Shown here: positions 41,727 through 50,504 of the stretch, piece after piece
How positions within the stretch are numbered: position 1 is the stretch's first letter
Layout of the letters: the number at the start of each line of letters is the position of its first letter
Assembly: GCF_022234545.1 (NCBI RefSeq)
Contig: NZ_JAIEUI010000001.1
Coordinates: forward strand, 1 to 64,000
Direction of reading: 5' to 3'
From: Paenibacillus piscarius
GTDB lineage: Bacteria; Bacillota; Bacilli; Paenibacillales; Paenibacillaceae
DNA: 64,000 nt
Made by a program: the position numbers and the translations under genes
Notes under the pieces: model-generated
Database searches by the model: none
Seen by the model: only the letters and a program-made list of their open reading frames with translations
Told to the model about the DNA's origin: nothing

Positions 41727-42472
41727 AGGAGCCGAACAAGGGCGGAGGATTCTGGAACAATCTGAGACAAGGCGGAATGCCGTCGGCCATTGCCTCGATA
41801 AGGGGCGGGGAATCGGCGCAGCAGACTGCCCAGCAGATGGCCTTCATCCGTTCGCTGATGCGCGAGAAGCGCCGGCCGGAAGTGCTGCATACTCCGCTCT
41901 CGGAGCTTGAGACGGTGATCTTTGATCTGGAGACCACCGGCTTCTCCCATCAGGGCGGCGACGAGATTATGTCCTTCGGTGCAATCCGGGTCGTTGGGGA
42001 AGAGATTAAGGAAGAGGAATGCTTCTATACCCTGGTGAAGTGCGGGGCTGTCATTCCTGAGCATATTACCCGGCTGACGGGGATTTCAGCAGAGATGACC
42101 TCGGCCGCGCCGCCGCTCATGGACGGGCTGCATAATTTCATGTCCTTTGTCGGCCAACGGGTGCTGGTGGCCCACGGGAGCGCCCATGACAAGGCCTTCC
42201 TGAATGCGGCCTTATGGAAGACCTCTAAGGTCCAGCTCACCCACCGCGTGCTGGATACGATGATGCTGGCCCGCTGGCTGGAGCCGCACCGGAGTAATTA
42301 CACGCTGGATGAGCTGCTGGCTATCCACGAGATCCCTATTGTCGGCCGTCACCATGCGCTTGAGGATGCCAGAATGACCGCGAAGCTGTGGACTAAGTAT
42401 ATCCGCCAGATCCTGCAGAAGGGTCAGGTGGATACACTTGGAGACTTGTACGCGTATCTGAGCAGAACTTAA
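41723..42472 (+). CDS. DnaQ-like 3'-5' exonuclease (DEDDh)
   Basis: 249-aa protein. Catalytic residues: Asp68 and Glu70 in VIFDLETTGFSHQG, Asp in AHGSAHDKAFLN, and the His and Asp of RHHALEDARMT. The first ~55 residues precede the exonuclease domain and contain WNNLRQGGMPSAIASI. Its ATG overlaps the stop of the nucleotidyltransferase gene (ATGA), so they are translationally coupled. In many bacteria DUF294 proteins are paired with such exonucleases; the substrate (DNA, RNA or oligonucleotide) is unknown. It is not a replicative proofreading subunit by context. Confidence 0.88.
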   Translation: MKEPNKGGGFWNNLRQGGMPSAIASIRGGESAQQTAQQMAFIRSLMREKRRPEVLHTPLSELETVIFDLETTGFSHQGGDEIMSFGAIRVVGEEIKEEECFYTLVKCGAVIPEHITRLTGISAEMTSAAPPLMDGLHNFMSFVGQRVLVAHGSAHDKAFLNAALWKTSKVQLTHRVLDTMMLARWLEPHRSNYTLDELLAIHEIPIVGRHHALEDARMTAKLWTKYIRQILQKGQVDTLGDLYAYLSRT

Positions 42473-42692
42473 GGAAGGGAGGGCAGGCAGCGGGTCAGGC
42501 GCTACGTTATGCATTGTCCTTAGGGGCATTGCAATGCCGCCCGCTGCGGCAGCGCCAGCAGTTATCCGCGGGGTTCCCCTGCGTGTACTGGTGGGCAGAT
42601 GCTTCCCCAGCGTCTGCTGTATGGAGCTCTCCGGGCTTACCGGCCGGGGGATTTCCCTGGTATGCTGTCAGCTTTACCCCTCTCTCTTCATG

Positions 42693-42725
42693 GGATTTCG
42701 TCTATGACGGAATCCTCTTTTTTTT
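42693..42725 (+). terminator. Terminator of the amtB operon
   Basis: GGATTTCGTC pairs with GACGGAATCC around TAT and is followed by TCTTTTTTTT. The 42473-42692 stretch before it holds no supported gene, only a GGCATTGCAATGCC palindrome at 42525-42538. Confidence 0.85.
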
Positions 42726-42756
42726 GTTTCATGCTGAATGTCTGTAAATAGAACGT

Positions 42757-42784
42757 TTGAAACTGGAGGCGGCGGGGGTACAAT
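42757..42784 (+). promoter_or_regulatory. Promoter of the ResA-like gene
   Basis: TTGAAA (42757-42762), 16-bp spacer, TACAAT (42779-42784), 36 bp before the ATG. Confidence 0.55.
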
Positions 42785-42819
42785 AGAGAGAAATCCCCCA
42801 AGTAAAGGAACTGACTCCA

Positions 42820-43380
42820 ATGAAAGCAGTCCGTATACGAAATATAGCGGTCCTGGTTCTGATTGCCGGTCTGGCCGCCTTCACCATAGCCTATAAAGTG
42901 AAATCTGAGCCGCAGGCTGTCCCTGCCATGCAGCAGGCCGCAGAGCAGGAGAGCGGCGCTTATGCAGGCCGGAAGGCTCCATCCTTCATGCTGGAGGAAG
43001 GCGGCAAGCAGTATAAGGTGGATGGGCCGAGGGAGAAGGCGGTCATTCTGAACTTCTGGGCCTCCTGGTGCGACCCCTGCAAGCAGGAAGCGCCTGAGCT
43101 GAACAAGCTGGCGATGAAATACAGCGAAGTGCTGGATGTCTACGGAATTAACGTAACCAGCCAGGATTACAAGCCTAACGCCGAACGGTTCGTGAAGAAG
43201 TATATGCTGACTTTTCCGGTGATGTATGACCTGAAGGGGCAAATCTTCGATAAGTATAACGGGGCTGTGTTCCCGACCAATGTCCTGATTGACAAGAATG
43301 GCGTGGTCAGCGAGGTGATTCTGGGTGTTCTAAGCAGCGAGGAGCTGGAAAAAAAGATCATCGCACTCACCGGCTCCTAA
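42820..43380 (+). CDS. ResA/TlpA-like membrane-anchored thiol-disulfide oxidoreductase
   Basis: 186-aa protein with one N-terminal transmembrane helix (~8-25) and an extracytoplasmic thioredoxin fold. The redox pair is Cys84-Cys87 in NFWASWCDPCKQEAPEL; the cis-Pro region is VFPTNVLIDKNG. Similar proteins reduce apocytochrome c or spore/cell-wall proteins. No resBC or ccd gene is adjacent, so the partner is open. Confidence 0.88.
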   Translation: MKAVRIRNIAVLVLIAGLAAFTIAYKVKSEPQAVPAMQQAAEQESGAYAGRKAPSFMLEEGGKQYKVDGPREKAVILNFWASWCDPCKQEAPELNKLAMKYSEVLDVYGINVTSQDYKPNAERFVKKYMLTFPVMYDLKGQIFDKYNGAVFPTNVLIDKNGVVSEVILGVLSSEELEKKIIALTGS

Positions 43381-43407
43381 GACTCACAAGCCGCCATGAA
43401 CGGCAAG

Positions 43408-43449
43408 AAGCCCTCCAAAGGCGGATTCACTCCCGCTTCCGGAGGGCTT
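43408..43449. terminator. Terminator between ResA-like gene and cimA
   Basis: AAGCCCTCC and GGAGGGCTT form a 9-bp stem with a long loop between the convergent genes; followed by TTGTGTT on the plus strand. Confidence 0.65.
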
Positions 43450-43481
43450 TGTGTTATGTGATGATAAGGAAAATGAAACGC

Positions 43482-45098
43482 TTAGTGATTCACCAGTCCT
43501 CTAGGCTCGCTGGTGTCACTCTCCTGATCCAGTGAGATCTGCCCGAGCAGGGCATAACGCATGGAATCGACCAGGGCCTCCCAGCTCGCTTCAATCACAT
43601 TGCTGGATACGCCTACCGTATTCCAGGTGTCGCCGTAGTCCTTGGATTCGATCAGCACACGGACCTTCGCTGCGGTCTGATCCTGCTCGTCGAGGACGCG
43701 CACCTTATAGTCAGAGAGGTGCATGTCCTTGAGCTGCGGGAAATAGGTCTGCAGCGCCTTGCGCAGTGCGTTATCCAGCGCGTTGACCGGCCCGTTGCCT
43801 TCTGCGGCGGTGTACAGGCTCTGTCCGCCGACCTTCAGCTTGACGAAGGCTTCGGAGACTACCGACCGGCCGGCGGTCTTCTCCACCAGCATCTTGAAGG
43901 ACTCGAAGGTGAACAATTCGTTCATCTCGCCGGTCGCTTCCCGCAGCAGCAGTTCAAGCGAAGCGTCAGCGCCTTCGAACTGGTATCCCTGATGCTCCAG
44001 ATCCTTGATCTTATCGATCACCTTGCGGGCCTGCTCGCTGCTCGGATCAAGGTTCAGCCCCATTTCCTGGGCCTTGGACAGCACATTGCTCTGTCCTGCC
44101 AGCTCAGAGACCAGCACCCGCTGCTTGTTGCCGACCAGCTCAGGGACGATGTGCTCATAGGTGCGCGAATCACGCAGAATCGCTGAGACATGGATACCGC
44201 CCTTGTGGGCGAATGCGGCCGCTCCGACATACGGCTGGTTCACCGGCATGTTCACATTGGCAACCTCACTGATGTACCGGGCCGTGTTGGTGAGCTGCGG
44301 CAAGGAGTCTCCCGGGATACAGTGGTAGCCCATCTTGAGCTGCAGCGTCGGGATGATGGAGCACAGGTTAGCATTGCCGCAGCGCTCGCCGTAGCCATTG
44401 ATCGTCCCCTGAACCTGGCGGGCACCGGCCCCGATGGCGCTTAAGGTATTGGCAACCGCAAGCTCGCAGTCGTTATGGGTGTGAATGCCGAGCGCAGCTC
44501 CAGGCAGGGCGATGCCAACGGCCGATACAATGTCATGGATCTCCTGCGGCAGGGTTCCGCCGTTCGTGTCGCACATGACGAGCCAGTCAGCCCCCGCTTC
44601 ACGGGCGCGGGTGAGCACGGCTGCCGCATAATCGGGATTGTTCTTGAAGCCGTCGAAGAAATGCTCCGCATCGAAGATGACCTCAAGTCCCTTTCGCTTC
44701 AGGAAGGCGATGGAATCGCCGATCATGGCGAGATTCTCCTCCAGCGTGGTTTGCAGTGCGGTATGCACATGGAAGTCCCACGACTTGCCGACCAGCGTGG
44801 CTGCCGGAACGCCGGCAGCGATGAGCCGCTGCAGTCCCTCGTCCTGCTCAGTCACCGTGTTCTTGCGCCGGGTGCTGCCGAAGGCGGTAATTTTGGCGTT
44901 CAGATGAAGCTCCTTGACTCTTGCGAAGAATTCGATGTCCTTGTTATTGCTTCCCGGATTGCCGCCTTCAATATAATGGACACCCAGATCATCCAGTTTC
45001 CTGGCAATCTTCAGCTTGTCATCCGCCGACAGACTGATCCCTTCGCCTTGAGTGCCGTCGCGCAGGGTAGTATCGAAGATAGAGATAGACTTAGACAT
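43482..45098 (-). CDS. cimA: (R)-citramalate synthase
   Basis: 538-aa enzyme condensing pyruvate and acetyl-CoA to citramalate, an entry to 2-oxobutanoate and isoleucine. FDTTLRDGTQGEG is the catalytic N-terminal motif of the HMG-CoA lyase-like barrel; VMCDTNGG and GIHTHNDCELAVANT supply metal ligands and base; INGYGERCGNANL is conserved. The C-terminal ~120 residues form the LeuA-type allosteric domain. VHYIEGGNPGSNNKD and length fit the CimA/TIGR00977 group rather than LeuA. AGGAGGACAC precedes the ATG; a TATAAT on the minus strand is at 45152-45157. Confidence 0.93.
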   Translation of the reverse strand: MSKSISIFDTTLRDGTQGEGISLSADDKLKIARKLDDLGVHYIEGGNPGSNNKDIEFFARVKELHLNAKITAFGSTRRKNTVTEQDEGLQRLIAAGVPAATLVGKSWDFHVHTALQTTLEENLAMIGDSIAFLKRKGLEVIFDAEHFFDGFKNNPDYAAAVLTRAREAGADWLVMCDTNGGTLPQEIHDIVSAVGIALPGAALGIHTHNDCELAVANTLSAIGAGARQVQGTINGYGERCGNANLCSIIPTLQLKMGYHCIPGDSLPQLTNTARYISEVANVNMPVNQPYVGAAAFAHKGGIHVSAILRDSRTYEHIVPELVGNKQRVLVSELAGQSNVLSKAQEMGLNLDPSSEQARKVIDKIKDLEHQGYQFEGADASLELLLREATGEMNELFTFESFKMLVEKTAGRSVVSEAFVKLKVGGQSLYTAAEGNGPVNALDNALRKALQTYFPQLKDMHLSDYKVRVLDEQDQTAAKVRVLIESKDYGDTWNTVGVSSNVIEASWEALVDSMRYALLGQISLDQESDTSEPRGLVNH

Positions 45099-45224
45099 GA
45101 GTGTCCTCCTAAAAAAGTTTGTGGTTACACGTATATGAAATTAATTTTTATATTATAGCATTTTTGCGCGGGAAAGTAACAAAGAACTTTTCGGCCGGCT
45201 CCCGGCTTGTGCCCGGGGGCTCTG

Positions 45225-45253
45225 TTGACCGTCCTGCCGGGTAGAGGTATGCT
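45225..45253 (+). promoter_or_regulatory. Promoter of dinB
   Basis: TTGACC (45225-45230), 17-bp spacer, TATGCT (45248-45253). No good LexA/DinR box (GAAC-N4-GTTC) was found here. Confidence 0.65.
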
Positions 45254-45310
45254 GAACATAATCATGGATGAAACCGGGGGATGAGCCCTGAAGATAAGAA
45301 GGTAGATACC

Positions 45311-46606
45311 ATGCAGAATGTGGATCAATATTATCCGGCAAGCGGCAGGGTAATCCTGCATGTGGACATGAACGCGTTCTATTGTTCGGTGCACGAAGCG
45401 GAAGACCCGGAGCATTATAAAGGCAAGGCTACAGCCGTGGCCGGCAGCGTAGAGGCCAGGCGGGGAATCATTGTTACCTGCTCCTATGCAGCGCGGAGGT
45501 TGGGCATCTCTACCGGTATGCAGGTGCAGAGGGCGCTGCGGATCTGCCCGGATTTAATTCTGATTAAGCCGGACTTCCATTTGTACCGCAAGTACTCGAA
45601 GGCCTTCATGCAGATTGCCTACAGCTATACACCGCTGCTTGAAGCAGTCTCGATTGATGAGTGTTACCTCGATATTACCGGTTCCCGCCAGTTCGGGACT
45701 CCGCTTGAGATCGCTGAAGCGATACAGAGGCGGATCTTGGAAGAGCTGGGTCTGCCCTGCTCCGTCGGCATTGCCCCGAACAAGCTGCTGGCGAAGATCG
45801 CTTCCGATCTGAAGAAGCCGAGCGGCATCTCGGTGCTGCGGCTGCGCGATGTGCCGTCCGTGCTATGGGAGAAGCCCTGTAACGACATGTTCGGCATCGG
45901 GGCCAAGACGGCGGAGAAGCTGCGGAAGCTGGGGATCTACAGCATCGGACAGCTCGCAGCAGCGGATGAGGCCATGCTGACCGGGCATTTCGGCGTGCTG
46001 GGCTCCTGGCTGAAGCGGGCGGGCAACGGGATCGATCACGGGGCAGTGAACCCGGAACGTGAACAGAGCAAATCCATCGGGCACACGACCACCCTGCCGC
46101 ATGATGTAATAGGACTGGCGGAGGCGCGTCCGATCCTGCTGAATCTCAGCGATCAGGTGGCCCGGAGGCTGCGGAAGCAGGGACTGGTTGCAGCGGGCGT
46201 ACAGCTGACCATCCGTACCCCGGACATGAAGACGATCACCCGCTCACGGCAGCTTGAAGCACCCACAGAGAGTGCGGAGGATATCTACAAAGCCGCCTGC
46301 GACCAGTTCGCGCGGCATTGGAAGGGCGAGAAGCCGGTGCGGCTGCTGGGGGTGACGCTGCAGGGCCTGACACCGAAAGAGGAATCTGCCATCCAGCTCG
46401 ACCTGTTCGACTATGAGCGGCAGCCGAAGAAGGAGTCACTGAATAAAGCGATGGACATGCTCCGCAACAAGTTCGGCGAGAATGCGGTGCTGACCGCAGG
46501 GATGCTCAGCGACAGCCATTCGGCGCGGCTGCGGAACCATAAGGAGCGCGGAACCTCGCTGCAAAAGGACAATCTCGGCGGCGCCGGACAGGATGCCAAA
46601 GAATAA
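45311..46606 (+). CDS. dinB: DNA polymerase IV (Y family)
   Basis: 431-aa translesion polymerase. HVDMNAFYCSVHEAEDP (first acidic residue), CSYAARRLGISTGM, SIDECYLDITGS (the catalytic Asp-Glu pair) and SVGIAPNKLLAKIASDLKKPSG are Y-family motifs, followed by helix-hairpin-helix thumb and little-finger domains. QLDLF near residue 370 is a beta-clamp-binding motif. ATG 45311 has AAGAAGG upstream; ATG 45281 directly abuts a G-run and is less likely. The extended C-terminal ~50 residues are low complexity. Confidence 0.94.
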   Translation: MQNVDQYYPASGRVILHVDMNAFYCSVHEAEDPEHYKGKATAVAGSVEARRGIIVTCSYAARRLGISTGMQVQRALRICPDLILIKPDFHLYRKYSKAFMQIAYSYTPLLEAVSIDECYLDITGSRQFGTPLEIAEAIQRRILEELGLPCSVGIAPNKLLAKIASDLKKPSGISVLRLRDVPSVLWEKPCNDMFGIGAKTAEKLRKLGIYSIGQLAAADEAMLTGHFGVLGSWLKRAGNGIDHGAVNPEREQSKSIGHTTTLPHDVIGLAEARPILLNLSDQVARRLRKQGLVAAGVQLTIRTPDMKTITRSRQLEAPTESAEDIYKAACDQFARHWKGEKPVRLLGVTLQGLTPKEESAIQLDLFDYERQPKKESLNKAMDMLRNKFGENAVLTAGMLSDSHSARLRNHKERGTSLQKDNLGGAGQDAKE

Positions 46607-46661
46607 GGCAATAATGTCAACACATTCAAAATGCATTGAAATTGTATTCTATTTATATTAA

Positions 46662-46967
<306 letters not shown>

Positions 46968-47051
46968 CACCAGCTTCCAATCATCCGAACCGGAATGTCA
47001 GGACCGTGCACAGGCTCGTTTCAAGCTCTGCAGGTTCCTGGCATCTACATA

Positions 47052-47097
47052 AAGACATCTCTTGACCGCAAAATTGCGGCTTGAGATGTCTTTTTTT
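47052..47097 (+). terminator. Terminator of fer
   Basis: AAGACATCTC/GAGATGTCTT outer stem with inner CCGCAA/TTGCGG, followed by TTTTTTT. Confidence 0.92.
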
Positions 47098-47158
47098 GCC
47101 GCTTGTGCCGATATAGAATAGGAAATGATGAATACATAGTTTACCTATGGAGGCCAAC

Positions 47159-48598
47159 GTGAAAAATTCTCAGCATCTCAAAGCCTATGTACAGATGCAT
47201 CCGGATAATAAGATGGCATGGTACTTGCTGGGCAAGGAATATTATAAGAACGGCCAGTTCGGAAAAGCGAATTACTGTTTTAACCAGGCCGGTGAAGTGT
47301 ATGAGGCCTTCGAGCGCAGCAAGGTGCCTGCGGAGATGCTGCGCGAGTATGAGAATGGGCTGCTGGAATCGGCCCGGGAACGGCAGCAGACCGGACTTAG
47401 GCGGCGGCGCGTGCTGCTAGCCCTTATGGTGCTTCTGCTGATGCTGATTCCCGCTGCCGTAGCACCGGGCTTCGGGCAGGGCGGAACGGCGGGGCCTGCC
47501 ACTGAGGAAGCGGCTGTGCAGGCGGGAGGAGAGCCGCAGGCTGCCGGAGAGCAGCAGGAGCATCCGGAAGAACCGGCAAGTCTGGCCTTCACAGCGGTGG
47601 GGGCGGATGCAGCGGCCGGGGGGCAGGGGCTGGCAGCGCTGCTGCGCGGAGAGAAGACTCCTTCGGCCACCGCGCTGCTTGGCATGAAGCGCTCAGGCCA
47701 ATGGCTGCTCTGGAAGAAGGGGCTTCCTCTGGCAGCCACTGTAGCCAGGCAGGGCAACGGGCGGGCGCTCTACCAGTCCTATGATCCCGCAGCCTGTGAA
47801 TGTCAGCCGCCGGATGCGGCAGTCATTCAGAAGGAAGCCGGCAGGTGGCAGGATCGGCAGGAGGAGCTGGCGGTGCTCTGGAGCGCACTCCGTGCGTTCA
47901 AGAGCGCCAAGGGTTCACTTCCGGGCTCGCCGGCAGACCTTGTGAAGCCGTTCCCGGCGAATGTGCTGGGCGGGGTGACGCCGCGGATGAAGGAGGCATT
48001 CCCCGCGCTGCGTGCAGCCGCAGCCGCTTTGGAGGGAACGGCACCGCCCGCTGCGTCCCCGCCGCCGTCTGCGGCTCCGGGAAGCGCTGCCCCCGGTCAA
48101 GGCCAGGGCAGCGGAGCAGAGACGGCTGAGGGGGCGGAGCTGCCTTTTTTCCGGGAGCCGCTTAGGATTATGGTGGATAAACAAAAACACCGCCTGGCAT
48201 TGGCCAGCGGCAATATCATCCTGCGGAACTATCCAGTAGGGCTTGGCGGAGATAAGACTCCTGAGGGTGAATTCGCGATTAGTGACAAGGTGGTGAACCC
48301 GAACGGGCGCGATAACGGAGAGTTCGGCAGCCGCGGGATGCAGCTCTCGGACAGCAATTATGCGATTCACGGGACGAATGAACCCGAAAGTATAGGCAAG
48401 GATGAGTCGCTGGGGTGCATACGGATGAGCCGGAAGGATATCGAGGAGCTGTTCGCTATGGTGCCGATGGGCACGAAGGTGACGATTACCGGGAAAGGGA
48501 GTCTGCCTGAGGAGCTGATCGTACCGGAGGAACGTTATCCTTCGGATTCACCCCGGAATCAGACCAACCCCCATAAAGTGTACCATTGGCTGAACTAA
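47159..48598 (+). CDS. TPR-TM-L,D-transpeptidase (YkuD) protein
   Basis: 479-aa bitopic protein. Residues ~5-50 look like a TPR unit (MHPDNKMAWYLLGKEYYKNG...), ~85-101 a transmembrane helix after RRRR, ~105-315 a low-complexity Ala/Gly/Pro/Glu region, then a YkuD catalytic domain with the His in YAIHGTNEPESIG and the nucleophile Cys (about 420) in SLGCIRMS. The enzyme would cross-link or modify peptidoglycan outside the membrane while the TPR faces the cytoplasm. GTG 47159 has GGAGG five bases before it. Its stop overlaps the stop of the convergent small gene. Confidence 0.85.
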   Translation: MKNSQHLKAYVQMHPDNKMAWYLLGKEYYKNGQFGKANYCFNQAGEVYEAFERSKVPAEMLREYENGLLESARERQQTGLRRRRVLLALMVLLLMLIPAAVAPGFGQGGTAGPATEEAAVQAGGEPQAAGEQQEHPEEPASLAFTAVGADAAAGGQGLAALLRGEKTPSATALLGMKRSGQWLLWKKGLPLAATVARQGNGRALYQSYDPAACECQPPDAAVIQKEAGRWQDRQEELAVLWSALRAFKSAKGSLPGSPADLVKPFPANVLGGVTPRMKEAFPALRAAAAALEGTAPPAASPPPSAAPGSAAPGQGQGSGAETAEGAELPFFREPLRIMVDKQKHRLALASGNIILRNYPVGLGGDKTPEGEFAISDKVVNPNGRDNGEFGSRGMQLSDSNYAIHGTNEPESIGKDESLGCIRMSRKDIEELFAMVPMGTKVTITGKGSLPEELIVPEERYPSDSPRNQTNPHKVYHWLN

Positions 48599-48732
48599 TT
48601 CCCTGCGAAGATAAATAATACGACGATGAGCGCAATCAGCAGCACCAGACTGACACTGATCCACAGGATGGCTTTGCGGTTCACTTCTTCCTTCTTCTGC
48701 TGGAGTGTGGGAGGCTTGCGTTTCGTTGACAT
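48595..48732 (-). CDS. Small membrane protein (45 aa)
   Basis: MSTKRKPPTLQQKKEEVNRK, then one transmembrane helix to the C-terminus (AILWISVSLVLLIALIVVLF). Basic N-terminus would stay in the cytoplasm. AGGGTGA lies before ATG 48732; an upstream in-frame ATG lacks a site. The stop codons of this gene and the transpeptidase overlap in CTAA. Family not named. Confidence 0.65.
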   Translation of the reverse strand: MSTKRKPPTLQQKKEEVNRKAILWISVSLVLLIALIVVLFIFAGN

Positions 48733-48869
48733 CTTGGTCACCCTACTTTCTCTCTTTATCTTCATTGCAGCACGCATCTCTATTTTAGTCTGGATGAAAA
48801 GACAAGTCTAGCAGCAATCTCCCGCCCGCCGGGCGAATGGAACACATGACATGGAAGGAAGTGATTCTT

Positions 48870-49274
48870 ATGTCCAGGAAATCCAAAAATGCGGTTCCTG
48901 TGCTTCGCTACAAGTATGAGGGACCGCAGCGGAATATCGGGTTCACCGTCTCGCCGCTTATATTGAACGCAGCAAAGGATGTGCTTAAGCCGGAACAGAT
49001 GCTGTTTATTTATGATGAGGACTTTGCGTACCTCCGGCCTGCCATCAGCAGGGCCTTTCCGTTCACCGATCCTGTCACTGGTGAAGAGCTGAACGCTCTG
49101 GACCCGTGCTGGGACAACCCGATTCCCAAGGACCGCTGGAGTGCGGTTCTGGCTGAACTCGACCAGGCCGGGGGAGCAGATCCTGAGCTGCGGAGGTTCG
49201 TACAGCAATTCACAGTCTGGGTAAGACATCAGCTGAAGCAGGCGGACGGCATCGAAATTACGGGCAATCTGTAA
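48870..49274 (+). CDS. Conserved hypothetical protein (134 aa)
   Basis: Soluble protein (GFTVSPLILNAAKDVLKPEQ ... CWDNPIPKDRWSAVLAELDQ). No domain recognised. GGAAGGAAGTGATT precedes ATG 48870; the 11 residues encoded upstream of it lack a site. It lies 105 bp before pyrD in the same direction. Confidence 0.65.
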   Translation: MSRKSKNAVPVLRYKYEGPQRNIGFTVSPLILNAAKDVLKPEQMLFIYDEDFAYLRPAISRAFPFTDPVTGEELNALDPCWDNPIPKDRWSAVLAELDQAGGADPELRRFVQQFTVWVRHQLKQADGIEITGNL

Positions 49275-49379
49275 TTGCCCAAAAAACTTTTCTTTTCCCC
49301 CGGAAACGGATAAAATTAAAAAGAAACCTATAGCTACGGGAGTCGTTATGTGAATTGTGCTTCCCTTGAAGGAGTGAGA

Positions 49380-50477
49380 ATGGTGCTGTATCGGCATTTA
49401 GGCAAACCAATTTTCTTTAAAATGGACCCGGAGACAGCGCACCATCTCGTCATTAGCGGACTAAACAAGGCGGACCTGGTTCCCGGCGGAAGCGCGGCCA
49501 TGCGGCTGATGTACGGTGTGCCGGAGACGGCGGACCTTGCGGTTGACCTGTTCGGGGTGCATTTCCCTACACCGGTTGGCCTGGCGGCCGGACTGGATAA
49601 GAACGCCGAAGCGGTAGGGGGCTTCTCGTCCATCGGCTTCGGATTTATGGAAGTGGGCACGGTGACCCCGGTAGGCCAGCCTGGCAATGACAGCCCCCGA
49701 TTGTTCCGGCTGCTGCCGGATAAGGCACTCATCAACCGGATGGGCTTCAATAATGAAGGCGCCGAGGCGATGGCTCAGCGGCTGAGGAAGCTGAAGAAGC
49801 GCAGAATTCCGGTTGCGGTCAATATCGGGCGCAATAAGGTGACTCCAAATGAGTTGGCGCATGAGGATTACCGCCAGTGTATCCGTACGCTATATCCGTA
49901 CGGTGATTTTTTTGTGGTCAATATCAGCTCGCCGAATACTCCGGATCTCCGCAGCCTTCAGCATGGCAGTGAGCTTGCCCATCTGCTGGCCCAGGTGAAG
50001 GAGGAAATGGCGCTGCAGCGTGAGAAGACCGGCGAGGCGAAGGGGCTGCTGGTCAAGATCGCCCCTGATGTCAGTGACGCCGAGCTGGAATATATGGTAC
50101 ATACCATCACGGAAGCCGGGATGGATGGCATTATTGCGACGAACACGACTCTCTCCCGCGAAGGGCTGCAGAGCGATAAGGCCGGTGAGACGGGCGGACT
50201 GAGCGGCCAGCCGCTGCGCGAGCGTTCGACGGAGATTATCCGCAGCATCTACAGACAGACGGGCGGCAAGCTGCCGATTATCGGGTCCGGCGGTATTTTT
50301 ACAGCCCGGGAGGCTTATGACAAAATACGGGCCGGGGCCAGCCTGGTCGAAATTTATACAGCACTCATCTATGAAGGGCCGGAGGTTAACCGCAGAATTC
50401 ATGCCGGATTGCGGCAGCTGCTGCGGCGGGACGGCTTCCGTCATCTCCTGGAAGCGGTGGGCGCTGATCATCATTGA
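49380..50477 (+). CDS. pyrD: Dihydroorotate dehydrogenase, class 2 (quinone)
   Basis: 365-aa flavoenzyme of pyrimidine synthesis. The N-terminal helical segment (YRHLGKPIFFKMDPETAHHL) that binds membrane quinones marks class 2. GLAAGLDKNAEAVGG, MGFNNEGAEAM, VNISSPNTPDLR (with the catalytic Ser of class 2), TNTTLSREG and IIGSGGIFTAREAYDKI are conserved FMN and active-site blocks. Most Bacilli have the PyrK-dependent class 1B in the pyr operon; this one lies outside, before relQ. AAGGAGTGAGA precedes ATG 49380. Confidence 0.95.
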   Translation: MVLYRHLGKPIFFKMDPETAHHLVISGLNKADLVPGGSAAMRLMYGVPETADLAVDLFGVHFPTPVGLAAGLDKNAEAVGGFSSIGFGFMEVGTVTPVGQPGNDSPRLFRLLPDKALINRMGFNNEGAEAMAQRLRKLKKRRIPVAVNIGRNKVTPNELAHEDYRQCIRTLYPYGDFFVVNISSPNTPDLRSLQHGSELAHLLAQVKEEMALQREKTGEAKGLLVKIAPDVSDAELEYMVHTITEAGMDGIIATNTTLSREGLQSDKAGETGGLSGQPLRERSTEIIRSIYRQTGGKLPIIGSGGIFTAREAYDKIRAGASLVEIYTALIYEGPEVNRRIHAGLRQLLRRDGFRHLLEAVGADHH

Positions 50478-50504
50478 AGGATGAATGGACAGGAGGACAA
50501 GGCG

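Noticed and set aside
42514..42747. 77-aa reading frame after the exonuclease gene
   Set aside because: No ribosome binding site, odd composition, and it runs through the terminator at 42693.
45225..45310. LexA/DinR (SOS) box before dinB
   Set aside because: Only a lone GAAC is present (45254-45257); the opposite half is missing.
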